Assembly (NCBI GenBank): GCA_011009095.1
Contig: VTPC01008796.1
Span: 1 to 64,000 of the forward strand
DNA from: Ignelater luminosus
Taxonomy: Eukaryota; Arthropoda; Insecta; Coleoptera; Elateridae
Length of the DNA stretch: 64,000 bases
Direction of reading: 5' to 3'
This document shows, in pieces, positions 33,322 through 46,800 of the stretch. The position numbers and the translations under genes were made by a program. Below the pieces are notes generated by a model. It saw nothing but the letters and a program-made list of their open reading frames with translations, searched no databases and had not been told where the DNA came from. Each line of letters begins with the position of its first letter. Position 1 is the stretch's first letter.

Positions 33322-33712
33322 ATAAAGAGTGTGTGTGAAATGATTCCCTGATTTCTATCTTCTTTTGTTTGAAACTGTAATGGTTTTGTTGAAGGACCGT
33401 CCAGTGCAACAGATATGCAAGACAATTTTAATTTTCTTTGATAAGTAATGTGTCTAAAAACAGACTGATAGATATAATAATGTAAATAAATAATGTAAAT
33501 ATGTTTAAACAAATGGAAAAACGAATTAAACGTAATTTTTGTTACCAGAATAAAAGAGAAAAACACTTGTTAGTGGAAATTTTTTAAATGTTGTGGATAG
33601 ACAATCTTAAATATATCTAGCAACAAGAAAATGGTGTAACTAATGTAAATATTGTTACCACGTCTCATAAATTGACTATTTTTGTTGTAATTAATTATTA
33701 GTATTTAATAAA
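33322..33712 (+). other. Probable 3' UTR of the Sidestep-family gene
   Basis: AATAAA polyadenylation hexamers occur at 33549-33554 and 33707-33712 downstream of the stop codon; another touches the stop codon itself and is too close to act. The exact cleavage site cannot be read from the sequence. Confidence 0.5.
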
Positions 33713-34977
33713 TAATGGCAGATGAATTAAGACAGAGGGAAACATTACAATGAAACGCCTACAAGTAACAATAAATTAAAAATTTTTACGCTTTTACATT
33801 CCTGCATAAATATTAATGTCTTCAAGCTATCAGTGTTTTTTTGGGATAACGTAAATTAACTAATTAAAAAAAATTATAGGATAGTTGATTTTGAAGAATT
33901 GTACCTACTGTTTGATGGTAAAATTCACTGCAATGTTTCTCCTTGTATAAGCTTATGATGCTAGGGATTTTTAAAAATGTCTACGAGGGAAAAACATTGT
34001 AACCCATTATGTCAATGCACATATTTCGATACATTTTTCTTCATTCTTCTAACTGCATAAATCTAAAGTAAAACATAACGTATTAGAAATAATAGAAAAG
34101 TGGGAACTTGTAGATTTTATTTTACTATTATTTTCTCTCGTAGAATTGTTATGGATAGTACGTATACAATTGATTTTGAGTTCTTTTTCATGTTTAGTTA
34201 CTAAGCGTAAACTTCACATAATAAACAGACCTTCTTGATCTTTCATCATGCTATACCGCAGAATATAGCAATGCACACCAGGTCGACAAGTTGAATACAT
34301 GTATTATCAGTTTCAAGATGTCTTAAAATCTTTTTGCGGAAATCAGAGTTTAGACGAATTTCTTACACTAGACGTGTATAGTAATAGAATTTTAACAGTG
34401 TCGCCTGAAGTAATTATACAGGACGCAACAAACGTGGGTGGATACTAAAGTATTAATGTCACTATTAATGAGAAGAGGAAGAAAAATATCTAAATGTTGT
34501 CTGTAATGATTAGAAGGTGTCCAGCTTGTTAATCAAATTTTGAACAATTCAAGAATAATCAACAGTTATGTCAGGTCAGTTTTGTATAGGGCTCGTCGAC
34601 AAATCTAAAATTCAGCTGACAACCACGGTGAAGAGACCAAAAGTGTAGGTAAAGTCTGGTTCAGCACGACACCCATTTGTAAGGGTGACCTGTCCACGGA
34701 ATTTGAATTAAATCAAAAGATGTGTACAACATTCAGAATTACTTTGGATTTGAAATTCAAACACCTAACACAAACAATAGAAGAATCTTTTACTAAAGAC
34801 AGGAACTGTTTCAAGGATCCTTCAAGATTGAGGACTTGCTTCAGAGCTTAATGTGCCCTGAGACAAATTTAGATTCTTACGCCTTTCCATTCCATATAGC
34901 TGTCCAAAAGCTTGACCTTGGACCACCACAGGTAGACTTTTGGTGGACGTAGCTCTACCCTCGTTTGTGTTTTCTTA
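33713..34977. other. Intergenic sequence, nothing recognised
   Basis: AT-rich sequence downstream of the Sidestep-family gene, with no frame or repeat that I can identify. Confidence 0.45.
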
Positions 34978-35695
34978 GAAAGTTTAATGGAGGACGAAGC
35001 CTTACTTTGGGCTTGTTGGAACGCGCCACCTGACATGCGCTCTTATGTACATTTCTTAAGGAGGTAAATGGGGGGTGAAGCCCGACATTGTACCACCGCA
35101 CGTGGCCTGTCGAAGGGTGCCATACAACCCGCGTATTAGCTCTTTATAAGGGTTAACCTGGATCGGTGGTTGCTACAAGAAATCGAGAAGATGGCAATAC
35201 AAAGAAAGCTTATACGATATTGCTATTTTAGGTTTTTAGTTCAGAACATTAACTACTAGTTATAATTGACAAGATAATTGATTTTTTGGATTTTTTTAGC
35301 TTAATATTAGACTAATTAATTTTAGTGCTGAAGAACACTGTTTCTCTAACTGCGCTCTGCAAAGAAGAAAGCACAAATAATATAGAGATTGTAGAAACCA
35401 GAGAGTTTTTAGTAGAAATTTAAAGACCTTCAAAAAGCAGAATGTCTGGAGTGTTGTTTCAGGCATAGACTTTTGGACATGGTATGTATGATTCAACGAG
35501 AGAAAAAAAAGAAAATCCATGGGCTGCGTCGTTCATTGGCCGCTTTAGAAAACACAAAATGAACGTGTATCGAGTTGCTTTGTTTCATTAACCTTCTTAA
35601 AAAAAATAAATAAACACAAACGCAAATCGTCTGGTTGCACGCTCCAACAGCCCACCTGCAACGGCTCAAGGTAAAGCTCCGCCCTCCATTAAATC
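34978..35695. repeat. Inverted repeat, candidate foldback element
   Basis: The arm at 34978-35025, with TTTAATGGAGG and a diverged CGAAGCCTTAC, matches the reverse complement of 35641-35695 at most positions. The arms are about 50 bp and 610 bp apart. The loop contains a second GGAGG/GAAGCCC block near 35060. The ends are not defined. Confidence 0.5.
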
Positions 35696-36506
35696 TTTGT
35701 CAGAGAGCTTAAAACAGATACCGGATACAGGTTAAGTTGCCCATATATCAGTACACTAAGGTGTCTCACTAGCTTAAAGTCTGAGGCTCGTCTTGATAAG
35801 ATCAGCAGTTGAGTTATACGAGTTATACGTGTAGAAACACCAGAAGATCAAGACCTTCAAATGTACTATATTTTTAAAAAAAGTTGACAGGCTTTACATT
35901 CCTCATAACATAATGTCCAATGGCAATTGGAGTTCAGTAACAAAAGGTGAAAGAAAGAAAAATTTCCTCCAAATATATTGTAGACAGGTAAAAACTAAAC
36001 TGATAAAACAAAGTAGACCTGTAGAAACCTTTACTATTAGAGTAATTCAAAAAAGTATTTCGCGGCAAGCGTTTTTGTGATATACCATTCGAAATTAATA
36101 ATATACTGTTCATTTAAAACTTTTTCACTTTTAATACCTCGTAAACAAATAAAGATATTAAAATAAGAAAAACCACGTTAACTTATGTACCGAGGAAAAT
36201 ATTAAAAGACATAATTAACTCAACTGTAGAACATGACTTACGTTTGTAGCTACAATGAGATATTTTTTGTAGTAACTTTGAGTCAATACGGCTAATTCAT
36301 TTGTTTTAAATGATTATCTTGAGTGGAGAATAAGTGCGGCTACGCATAGTCTGAACTGAATAGTGTGACTTCAGCTGCTAATGACGTTATTGGTTTAGGC
36401 ACTCCCCTTAAAGAATTGGCCATGTTCTGTTATTTCTCTTCTATTGATTTGTCGTTCTATCTATATTATTCTATTATATGGAATGGAAAAAGTATTTCAA
36501 TGTGAG

Positions 36507-36546
36507 AAAACAATATACAATTATACCACAAGGAAAACGTCAATGA
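36507..36546 (+). repeat. Direct repeat copy A (end of Copia gag)
   Basis: Forty bases, identical but for one base to 37622-37661, where they encode the end of the gag frame (KKQYTITPQGKRQ and a stop). Copy A is followed by different sequence, so it is probably the tail of another, deleted copy. Confidence 0.75.
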
Positions 36547-36632
36547 GATGTAGTATTTATTGAAAAGTTTTATTTTACAGAACAAAAAAAGAATAACTGT
36601 TCTGAAAAAAAAATACGCAAGTAGAGATTCAG

Positions 36633-36869
36633 TTGAGTGGTTGTGATACAAAAATACATAATTCCAGCTATCCACTCAATCAAACTGATCAGAAGGAAGC
36701 AATTGATCAGGAAAATGCAGTTGATGAGAACAATGGTTCTGATGTGGAAACTGAAGATGAGGTAGTTGTGAATGAAACAGAGAGAAGATATCCTAAACGA
36801 ATTAGAAAACAAAAGGTTATGGACACCAGCACAATGCAAAAGAGGCTCATAACAAAGAAGACAAAATAA
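36633..36869 (+). pseudogene. Copia-type polyprotein linker fragment (tentative)
   Basis: An acidic stretch (VETEDEVVVNETE) followed by RRYPKRIRKQK resembles the linker between integrase and reverse transcriptase in Copia polyproteins, where ARYPxRxRKP motifs are common. It lies upstream of the gag fragment, which is the wrong order for one intact element. It could also be an unrelated short frame. Confidence 0.4.
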
Positions 36870-36964
36870 GTTTTTTGTTTGTGCGTGTTCGTGGTCCTCT
36901 AGTGTTCAGTGTTTTATAACTTTATATTTTTATCTTGGGCGATATTGAATTGTAAATATACACG

Positions 36965-37661
36965 ATGGTGGACAAAAATATTAGCATTGAACTACTAGGT
37001 AGTGTATCCAATTATAACGATTGGAAATTTACCATGAGAATCTGCCTAACACACGAAGATCTTTGGTGTTGCATTGAGCCTGAGTTGGACACGGATAAAA
37101 ACAGTATTGCTGTGGTTCCCAAAAAAGTACAAAAAGCCATGGCTAAAATTTGTTTGCATGTTAAAATATCGTGTTATGCTCATATCAGAGAAGCAAAAAG
37201 CAAAAGAGGCATGGGATAACCCCCAAAAAGTTTATGAAGATGAGGGACTTGTTAGAAGATTAAATCTGCTGAGAATTTTGTTTAGCATAAAATTATCTCA
37301 ATGTCAGTCCATGGAGGGTTATGTTACAAAAATAATAACTACTGCTCAGCAAATTGTTGCGATTAGTAAACCCACTAAAGATGAGTTCTTAGCAGTCCTG
37401 ATGTTAAATGGATTGCCAGTTCCATATGAACCAATAGTAATTGCTCCGAAGAACTCTGTAGTAGATTTAACGTCTGATTTAGTTAAGAGCAAATTGCTCC
37501 AGGAAGACATAAAATTAGATAAAAATAAAGAAGTAGCATTGGCAACAAAATCAATACCATATAACAAGAGATTTATTTTAAAATGCTACAAATGTAATTA
37601 CGAATGTAATTCAAAGAATAAAAAACAATATACAATTACACCACAAGGAAAACGTCAATGA
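36965..37661 (+). pseudogene. Copia-type gag fragment
   Basis: MVDKNISIELLGSVSNYNDW with KFTMRICLTHEDLWCCIEPE is the N-terminal gag signature of Ty1/Copia elements. The frame shifts near 37200 (EAKSK to EAWDNPQ). After the shift come SMEGYVTKIITTAQQI, LNGLPVPYEPIVIA and a broken zinc knuckle start CYKCNYECN. A stop follows at 37659-37661. The knuckle lacks its usual His and last Cys, and no protease, integrase or reverse transcriptase follows in the next 3 kb. An upstream T-rich leader (36870-36964) may be the remains of the element's 5' region. Confidence 0.75.
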
Positions 37662-40600
37662 TTAATTTTGACAAGACAGAATAGGGAGGTAATCGTCAAG
37701 GTTACAATTAAATGGTGACATAAAATACAAAACATTATGACGTCACATTTTTAACATTAAACACGTTTACGTTTTGCATACCAAATAAGTCCCAAAGCAG
37801 TTAAAATATCTAAATGTTGCCTGTAATGGTTACAAGAATCTTGTCCATTGAATTAATTGTTTCCTGCAAAAGGTTTCTATTGGTATTCCCTTTCCAACAA
37901 CGTATTGCAAGTTTTGGGATACAATTTAAGATTTCGAGTTTAGATATGCTTGGGCGAATACAGTGTATTCTAATGTTTTCTTCCAAACATAAATTGGCGT
38001 GTTTCTTCTTATTTCAATATCTTTATTTGTTTACGAGATGTTAAGGTTGGGAAGTTTTCAAATGAACACGCTATATAGATGGCTGAAAAGCAGGTCTTGA
38101 ACTGATATACACAGACAAACAAACAAGACATAAAACAAAAAGACCCATTTATACATAATCAATTTAGAAAGGACATTAAAGTGTCTAATTTGAATCAGAC
38201 TACCAGAAAACATGGTAGTCATACTTGTCTACTGGAACAATTTTGCAGAAGTAAGTAAAGCAGAGACAAATCGCCCAGATCTCTTTAGATTTTATCATTA
38301 TTTCAAATTTTATCATTTGTATTACCTTAGCTTCTATCTACTGTGAACATTAGGACCTGTAGGTATATGGATGGCAATGCCGTCTGTAATTAGAGATCTT
38401 TTTTGCGTACCTTGAAAATCGTAGTTGTTTGGAATTCTTAGATTTCTGCTTATCTAAGTTCTCGTGGACGCTTAAGAGGATTAGATTTTAGTTCTATTGA
38501 GCTTCCCGAGCCATCTTTATTACTAAGCTTTAAAGAATTTCAAAGTCAGTATGTCTTGAATTTTGATAACTTAAAATACTAGCAGTATATGGAACGTTGG
38601 TTTTAGGGCACATATTAAGGTTTTGGGAAGTTTGGACTTTTTGGATTTATTGAACTTTATATATTTTATTTCAACCATGTCTAAACATTCTTCTTTTCGA
38701 TTATAAACTACTATTAATTGAATTTTAATTGTCAGTTTTGGATAGTGTAACTAAAACAGTGTGGTATCACCCCGCCGCTTATACAAAATAGATTGCTACA
38801 CGGGTCTGTTAATATACTACTTTATGCTGTGCTGAACATACAAACAATCCGGCAAGTTGCACACAATTTAGTGTTCATTAAAGTTTGATATTTCAAATTT
38901 CAAAGTGTTGGAATATTTCAACAGCAATTGCATATTTGATAAAGACCTAATTAATTTCGATGCATATCAGCTATTGCATAATCATTTTTTTAATTGTCAA
39001 TTTTCTATAAACAAAAACCTTCAAAATATAAAATGAAAGACAGAAGGTCTATTTCTTATGTACGTGTTTACATAAATAGGAGATTTCTTTGCTTTAACAT
39101 TATTAGGTGCTTTAGCCCAACTTATTCATCTAACTGAAGTTACCTTTTTAACTTATCGAGACATAAATTTTCAGCTTTAGTGTTAAAATAAGAACTATAC
39201 ATTGAGGAAATTCTCATTTGGGCTAATGTACTAGTATTGATTCTTATAAACATATTTGTGGTGAAAAGAATTTTTAATATTTGCCTTATACATATCTTTG
39301 GACGTTCATATTAATTTTTCTGTTGGAGAAGAAATTATCAAAGTGGCTTTGACAATACTCCTATTAAGAAAACAAGGATGAAAAAAGTTTATGTGCATTC
39401 TCTACGTTTTGCTAGTATTTAACTGTTTGTAATACCTAAACATATTCATTTTAAGCATATCTTGACAATTACTTTTTTACATATCCTGGCTTATTAGTTG
39501 TTAAAAAAATAATGAAATATATGTTGCACAAATTGTTATATAGTGCTTCATAAGTTTCATCACAACTACCCATCATATCGATGCGTAATAAAAATGTATA
39601 TTATACTTTAAAAAGAATAATAATAATACTAATAATAACAACAATATCAATGTAACAAGAATCGCACAAAACTATTTCGTATTAAACTAGAGATGAATAT
39701 CGTCAACGATCAAAAATTTTTCAAGCATTCAAGTAGTGTTTATAAATTTCTTGTTGTGTTGATATGGAAAACACTTTAGCTATAACTAAATATTGTGATA
39801 TTTTATGTAGATTACAAATGAATTGTGTTTAGAAAATTAATAGGTACTTAATAAATGTATGAAATTTTATTTTTATTTTAATGTCATAATTTACCTTTTT
39901 TATTATAAATATAGACATATCCATCATACATGCTAATTTGTACTTTCATCATTTTAAAACTAACAATTTGAATACTTATATCTTAAAAACAAAAATTAAT
40001 TCGTTAACATTTCTATGCAGTTAAATCAAGGTAATTCAAAATTTAAAAATTGTTTTACAACATAATGTTAATTACATATTCGGTTAAAACCATTATAACT
40101 TTTATTTTAATATTAAAGTTGTAACTACATGTTTTATGATATGAAACAAGCCAGCGGCATTACCTACTTTTACAGTTTATTTTAATTAATTAGTAAACCA
40201 TTTTAAACGGCATACCAATGTCTATGTAACTATAGATGTTCCAATTTCTAAGCAAGTTCTTGCTTTGCTGTTTGTTGAAGAAATTGTACCATAGCAGATT
40301 ACAATGCAAGTGCATATATTTTCAATATTGTGAAGAAGTAAACAGATCCGTACTATTTCAGATTAATAAACGTGCAAACAACAAGTATTATAATTATAAA
40401 CAATAAGACATTACCATTATAATTTACGTACATCCAAAAGCCTATAGTCTGCTACTTTCATAGTTATTATCTGTATCTGCTTACCAGTCAAATGTTAACT
40501 ACATCAAAAACTACCCTAAATTACTCATTGTTAGAATTAATTTAATTCTAATAATTAATAAGAACCAACTTTTCAATTTTTATGTGAGTACTTACAGTAT

Positions 40601-40793
40601 TACATATTCATTTTTAATTTTAAAATTAAAAATTTACTTATAGTCTTATATTAAAACTTATTAATAATATATTCTCCACAAAGACAAATATCCATTAATA
40701 TCAATAGTAATGTCACAGTGCTGATAGGTGAAAAAGATACAAAAGAAAATTAAGAAAATACTGTCTTGAGAAATTAAACCGTAACCGTAATAC
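37662..40793. other. Intergenic AT-rich sequence; right end probably 3' UTR of the ML-domain gene
   Basis: No repeat or gene was recognised. An AAT-rich run lies at 39617-39650. The last few hundred bases (left of 40794) should include the minus-strand 3' UTR; an ATTAAA hexamer occurs on the minus strand at about 40618-40613. Confidence 0.4.
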
Positions 40794-40886
40794 CTAACTT
40801 TTTTTCTCCACTTCAACTTTTGTTTTGATGCAAACAGCAAGGCCACCAGTATCTGCTTGCATTTTCCACCAGAGCATGCCTATTGT
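40794..40886 (-). CDS. ML-domain gene exon 4 (last)
   Basis: Acceptor TGTTTCAG, then TIGMLWWKMQADTGGLAVCI and KTKVEVEKKS, stop TAG at 40796-40794. It supplies the last beta strand and C140. It lies 9.2 kb from exon 3, but phase and family structure agree, so the join is convincing. Confidence 0.85.
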   Translation of the reverse strand, partial: TIGMLWWKMQADTGGLAVCIKTKVEVEKKS

Positions 40887-43800
40887 CTGAAACAAACAAA
40901 AAATCAATTAGTATAAGATTGACATCAGACGTTTATTGACTTTAAAAGTGTTTTTTAGATTTTTGTTTGACTTTTGTGTACATTAGACATTGAGTCTTAG
41001 AAATATGATTGATGTTTTTTTAAGTACCTGTAAAATAAAATCTTACATCGATAAGATATGAAGAAGTAACAGCCTCTTGAGATGATTTACGTGTTTAATT
41101 AATACGCACATCCTACATTTAAATTAAAATTTTTGTAAAATCAAGGTTTAATAGATTCGAATGCGACTTACTGTAGGATTTCAAACTGTCTTTGAACTTT
41201 TTCCTCGACTTAGCCCCCTTTTACACAAAAGACTATGCGAAATCTATTTCTCAGCTAAAACGTAATGCACTGCTGATGTCGTTAACAAGTCACTATTTCT
41301 GGGCATTGAGAATGAAATATGTCCAATAACTTTTGGGACATTTTATATCCTCGTATATCCTCTCGCTGAATGAGAGACACTTTTATAGATTTATGAAAAA
41401 CATCAAATACTTTTATAAAGTCTGAATTTTTGTAACTGTCTTAGATTTCTTATTAGTTAATCTAAAATTTGTTTCTAAAATCATGACCATAGCACAGCGA
41501 CAACAAAAAGATGCCAAATTAGGTTTTAACTAGTAATTCTCTATTACACTAATTGCCTATGCTCTTTTCTCTCCTGTTGAGTTCCACTTCCTCCAATGCG
41601 AATAGTCTAGATAGATTTAAAAAAAATAAAATAGAATCGTATAGATCTAAATATCTCCTGTAGCATCTATTCCCTGTTACGCTCCTGCAAGAAACCTTTT
41701 GTGCGGTTTCTCTTCCTCCTTGCTAAAAGTAGAGAGTACTATTAGACCGCTTCTGTCGTCTGTACTAGACCCAGTGCTGACGATATTTTTGCTTAGCCAT
41801 TTGTAGCTCTCTGAAGCTATTTACTCTATTTTCTCTTAACGGTTACGGTTTCCGATAATCTCGACTTAGCAGGCTGAATAATTCAATCCGAATCTTCAAT
41901 TGCATTACGCACTTTTACTGTTGTGTTGGAGGTTTCTTCCTGTACTGCACGCCGGAAAAAATTATTTACAACTTTTGGTTACTAACTGCAAAAAAAATCA
42001 TGACTACTAACTACTAACTCTTTGTTTACACACAAGAAAACTATTTATTTAGCAGTATCGTAATTTTGTGCGTGTAAGATAACTTGTTACTACAAAATGT
42101 AGCGACTGCTTTGCTACGTATCGTATAACGCTCGAAAACAAACGTTCTGGTTAATTAAAACACTTAGAGCGATGGATTTTAAGCGCTATAACTAATCTTA
42201 CTTTTTTTTCCTGACAAATATTATATTTTGGCAATGCCAGGCTCACTCCACTTTAGGATTTAGTCTTTTACTTGAGATTGTCTTTTTTTAGTCTTAGGCA
42301 AATATGACGCTAATTTGTAAATACATTTTATAGTTCTTTATATAATTACTAACTCTGAAAGGTTGAACTCTTTCGAGTGTCACCAGAGATGTCATTTTAA
42401 TAAAAAATATCATGCTCAACCAACATAATTATAATAAAATGATCAAAATCATCATAAAAGTTTGTCTTTATTGTAGGTACTTAATTAAAATCTCTCCAAA
42501 TTTACTAGTTCAATTTTTACCTACATAGCACAGTAAATTATAGTTGGATAAAGTAATTTCGAAATGCAAGGTAGCCGAAAAAGACGAAAATATCACTATA
42601 CCTGACAGTTTAGGAGGTGGGTGTCAAACTCATAGGCTAACATGGACCAATATAAAAAGATAAAAGTTTAGACAGAAGTTCTCTTGGATCTACAGCATAC
42701 CAAATTCTTGAAGATCTTCATACCGGCATTTTCAGATTTTAGGATTTTCCAGTTACTGAAACTTAATTACCTACTTAAAGTTAAAACCTGTATTGTGGCA
42801 ATTATGTTCAAATTGGTTCGACATTGCTGCTTTGACATTTGGTATTCAAATTCAATTCAAACCTTTACAACCGTAAGTAGTATTAATTCTCTTACATGAG
42901 TTACTGGAACAATAGTGAAATGTCATAGTCCAAAACGGTGTTTTTTTTATTTAAATTTTTTATACAGGATTTAACCAAATCGTCCTAGTTTGGTCTAAAG
43001 AATATGTGGTAGGGCATTGTAGAGACCTTTTAGGTACACCCTGTATAACAAGTCTAGTATAATATTCCACTTATACTAAAGATTTCAACAAGGTGTAGAC
43101 TGGGATTTAAGAATTACAGGTAATAGAAACCAGACTTAAGTCCGGTTGCACAAAAATAATTTGATAATTGGTCAAGTTGATGAATTGATTAACCGATCTG
43201 ATTGGATAAGTCTGAATATTTTACTACTTCTGATTGGTTAATCAATTGATCAAGTGGTTGATCAATCAATCAAGCATTTAACAAAGCTTTATGCAACCCG
43301 GCCTTAGAGTTAATTTAGGGTGGATTACGTATTTTGTTTCTGAAATCGAAAATACAGTGTAGAGACGTAGTTTTCATTTGTCATCAAAATTATTAAAATA
43401 CGTCCACAAATAAAGAAGTTTTGCGCTTTTTAATAAAATATAGCACGAAACTCGGCAACATTTGTAATGAAGATTTTGAGATTTCGAAGATGATCTCTTC
43501 AAACTGCTTTCGCGTTAAAAATTCTCAAAGAATTTATTTAGTCTTAACTCATACATATTTATACAGAACAGAAATATGAACAAATTCTGAAACTTGATGG
43601 CACATGATATGGTGGTGATTCGATCCTAGTTAATTTCAGGTTTTTTTGGTAACCTAAATACTTACATAACACTTTTTCGGGAAAAGGATAATTACAATAA
43701 ATCTGTCATTTGTAACACAACACTTAAGTATTTCAGTTTGCTATTAGTATCTGTCTTCAACCTCTAGTCTGTGCTGTACAAGAAGGACATTTAAATACCA

Positions 43801-46800
43801 AACGGTTAGGTTTAGATCTCCAGTGTTACTAGGAGTTGTAATGTCATTTTGAAATTACTGCATAATCATCCGACTTCTGTCTTAATTTAGTTTAAAAGTA
43901 GATATACAGTGTCATTCAAAAAAAGGGAACACTCAATAACTTTTTTATCTTGTGATTGACAAAAAACGGTTAAGTAGTTTGTTGTCTATGAGCATGAGTA
44001 CTATTTAGTGGTACTTTCAATTTTTGTTTGCATTTCCGGTTAAACCGGACGCAAAAACGCTATGGCCAAGGAAAACAAAACTTTAAAAATGTTTTTAGTT
44101 AATTAGAACAGAAACTGTTAATCAGTAACCACAAAAACCAGAAGAAAGCAACACACTCTAACGTTGAATTAATAAATTTCGTCAAATTTGCGATTTGACA
44201 GATAAACAACAATTCTGCCAGATTTAAAGTTTTGTTTTCCATGGCCATAGCGTTTTTGCAAATTTTAATGGCGAGTCCCATATATTTTACCCTTCGTTAG
44301 TGTAAAAGGGTCTGCGTTAAGTCAAATCGTCACGTTGAGGATGACCGGGGCGTACAGCGTAAGTTGCCTAAAGCTTCACTTCATCACCTCTTTCCGTATA
44401 CTACTGCTGCAAGCGCGCTAATTGTTTCTTTTTGCGAGTTCTTTATGCAGTATATTATTGGTGTTGGGAATTTTGTTATGCAAGAGGGGTCTTGTAAAAA
44501 TTCCAGAAAAACGTCGTCTCGACGGACAAAAATATTAAATGGTCCCGTAAATAAGTTCGGTACATGAGCCGTCTTTGGTGTATGGGCAATTTGTTTGCTA
44601 ATTTATGACCGAAAGAAAGAACAATTTGAGATTGTGTGTAGCGACGCTCTACCTGTACAAAAATATACATTTTCCTAACAACTTTGGACGTACGATAGCC
44701 ATCGAAATCTAAAAAACGTTAAAGACCTTTGTTTGTGCATCACCTGCTAAATGGTTCTAAGTGGAGAATTAAAATAAAGGCAATCTACGTTTCGCCGTGT
44801 AGCGAAATCTGGTTAACTATTCGAGAAATCTGAACATCGCTAGAGGGTATGTAATTAAGATAAGTTACTTTTTATGTTAATTCGTTGATATAAAATTATT
44901 GTTTTATGTGACATCACGTCCTAAATACCTTTGGGGACGAATTAGATTAAAAACAATTGCGTATTAATGAACGCTATAACATTGTTGATTTACACTTTGC
45001 AGAGTCCCTTTGTAACAATTTCATAGTAAACAATTTGGACAATTCTAGTTAGAGTCACTTTGTAATAGACTTATAATAAATAAGTTGTGTAATTTTAATT
45101 AAGGTTACTTTACTCACAAATTAAAAAGATCAAAGAGAATTTTGCTGTGTTCAGGTTAAATAATAATTAATTCTTTGACTTTGATATTAAACGTTGTAAG
45201 CAAATTTTGCATTATATTACTAAATATTCTAAATTAATTTATTGTTTTCAACTTTAAAATCATAAGATAGCATAATATATTGATTTGTTTGAGTGTACTA
45301 ATAATTTAGTTGTATTGGGGTCTATTCTGTTTTTTATTTATTTAAACCTTTTTTTTCTACTATGATATAAATAAATGGAAACTTTTGTGTACAGATTGTG
45401 AGCCAGACCTGGGAGTTGTTATAAACAAAGTGAGCCTTTATACCTGGAGGAACCTATGCATGCAGGACTCGATGACGTTAACCAATGAATGAATAAATAA
45501 CTTAACCATCTTTTGTTTTTAATAGTAGGTGATTCTCCAGCCCAGCTATAAAGGGGTGCTATTTATTTGTTTATTATTAAAGTAAATAATTAATAGGTTT
45601 CCCCGGGTAAGTTTATTTGGAAAAGCATCTTCTTTTGTATGTACGTCCAGAAGTATAAATATATATATCGCCCTACCTATCAACGTAAGTGCACCTATGT
45701 ACAGGGTGTTAATATTCAAGGCACATTTATACAGGGTAATATTTTTGGAAAGTGCTTATATACAAGGAGAAGCTGCGTGGGCTGGCACAGTGTTTTAGAT
45801 CTCCAGCTTCTGGCGCTTTTAGGTTTTACCATCTTTAAGTTATTTTGAGAGATTTAGTGAGTGTGTAAGCATTTTCTTTTGTTTTAAAGGTAAGTTTAAT
45901 TTGATCCCCTCTCGTTTTTGCCTTCGAGCTACGAGATTGAACATCTTCCGACATTTGTAACGGGTATTAGGCCTCTTTTTTAGCTTTTTCCCGTTGCAGA
46001 GTAAGAAGAAATTAAAATTATAAGGTGTCACGTTTTCACGGAACATTGTGTATATTTGAAAATTATTTTAAAGCGTGAGGTTTTTATTCCTTATTAATAT
46101 AAATATCTTGATATATCAATAAATAATGACGCTATTGTTCGCCCACGGATTGTTGTAACATCCTGAACATACTTAGGGTATACCTACATTGTTTTGTTCT
46201 TTAGCCTACGTAATTTACATATACAGGGTCAGAAAAAGTCCCGGCAGGGCCTCATAATTTCTAAGCAGAAAGATTTATTGTTTTATTTATTATTATTTAA
46301 AATTTATATTTTTTGAAATTTTAAAATTTTAGAATTTCAAATTTTGAAAGTTATTGTTTGATTTATTTTATTATTAAATTTTAGAATTACTAAAAATAAT
46401 TAATTTTATTAACTATGTTGTCACAATAAATGTTCAAATCTCACAATGTTTTATTATTATTTCAAATTTAAATTATAGATTTTGGGATAATTAATTGGAT
46501 ATCACTTTTGAACAAATTGTCATAGCGACTTCTTGTTTTTGCTGAAACATTTATTTTAAATGTCTATCGAACCAAAGTAAGTTTAAGGAGGGTTGTTATT
46601 TGAAAATTTCGATGTAACCCCCCTCTCCCCCACTTATACATAATGAAAATTTTGCTACTTTCGAAATGTAGTATTTTTAGTCCTGAAAGGTCTCTGAAAT
46701 GTTTAGAAATACGAGGGTGGTCTGAAAAGTTTCCGACCTCAACGTGAAGATGGCAGCACTCGTAAATAAAAGCTACTGAATTTCGTTGTTCATCTGTTGA

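Noticed and set aside
40661..40846. Minus-strand frame MALLFASKQKLKW overlapping exon 4 of the ML-domain gene
   Set aside because: It is a shadow in another frame; the spliced reading ending KKS and TAG fits the family in length and cysteines.
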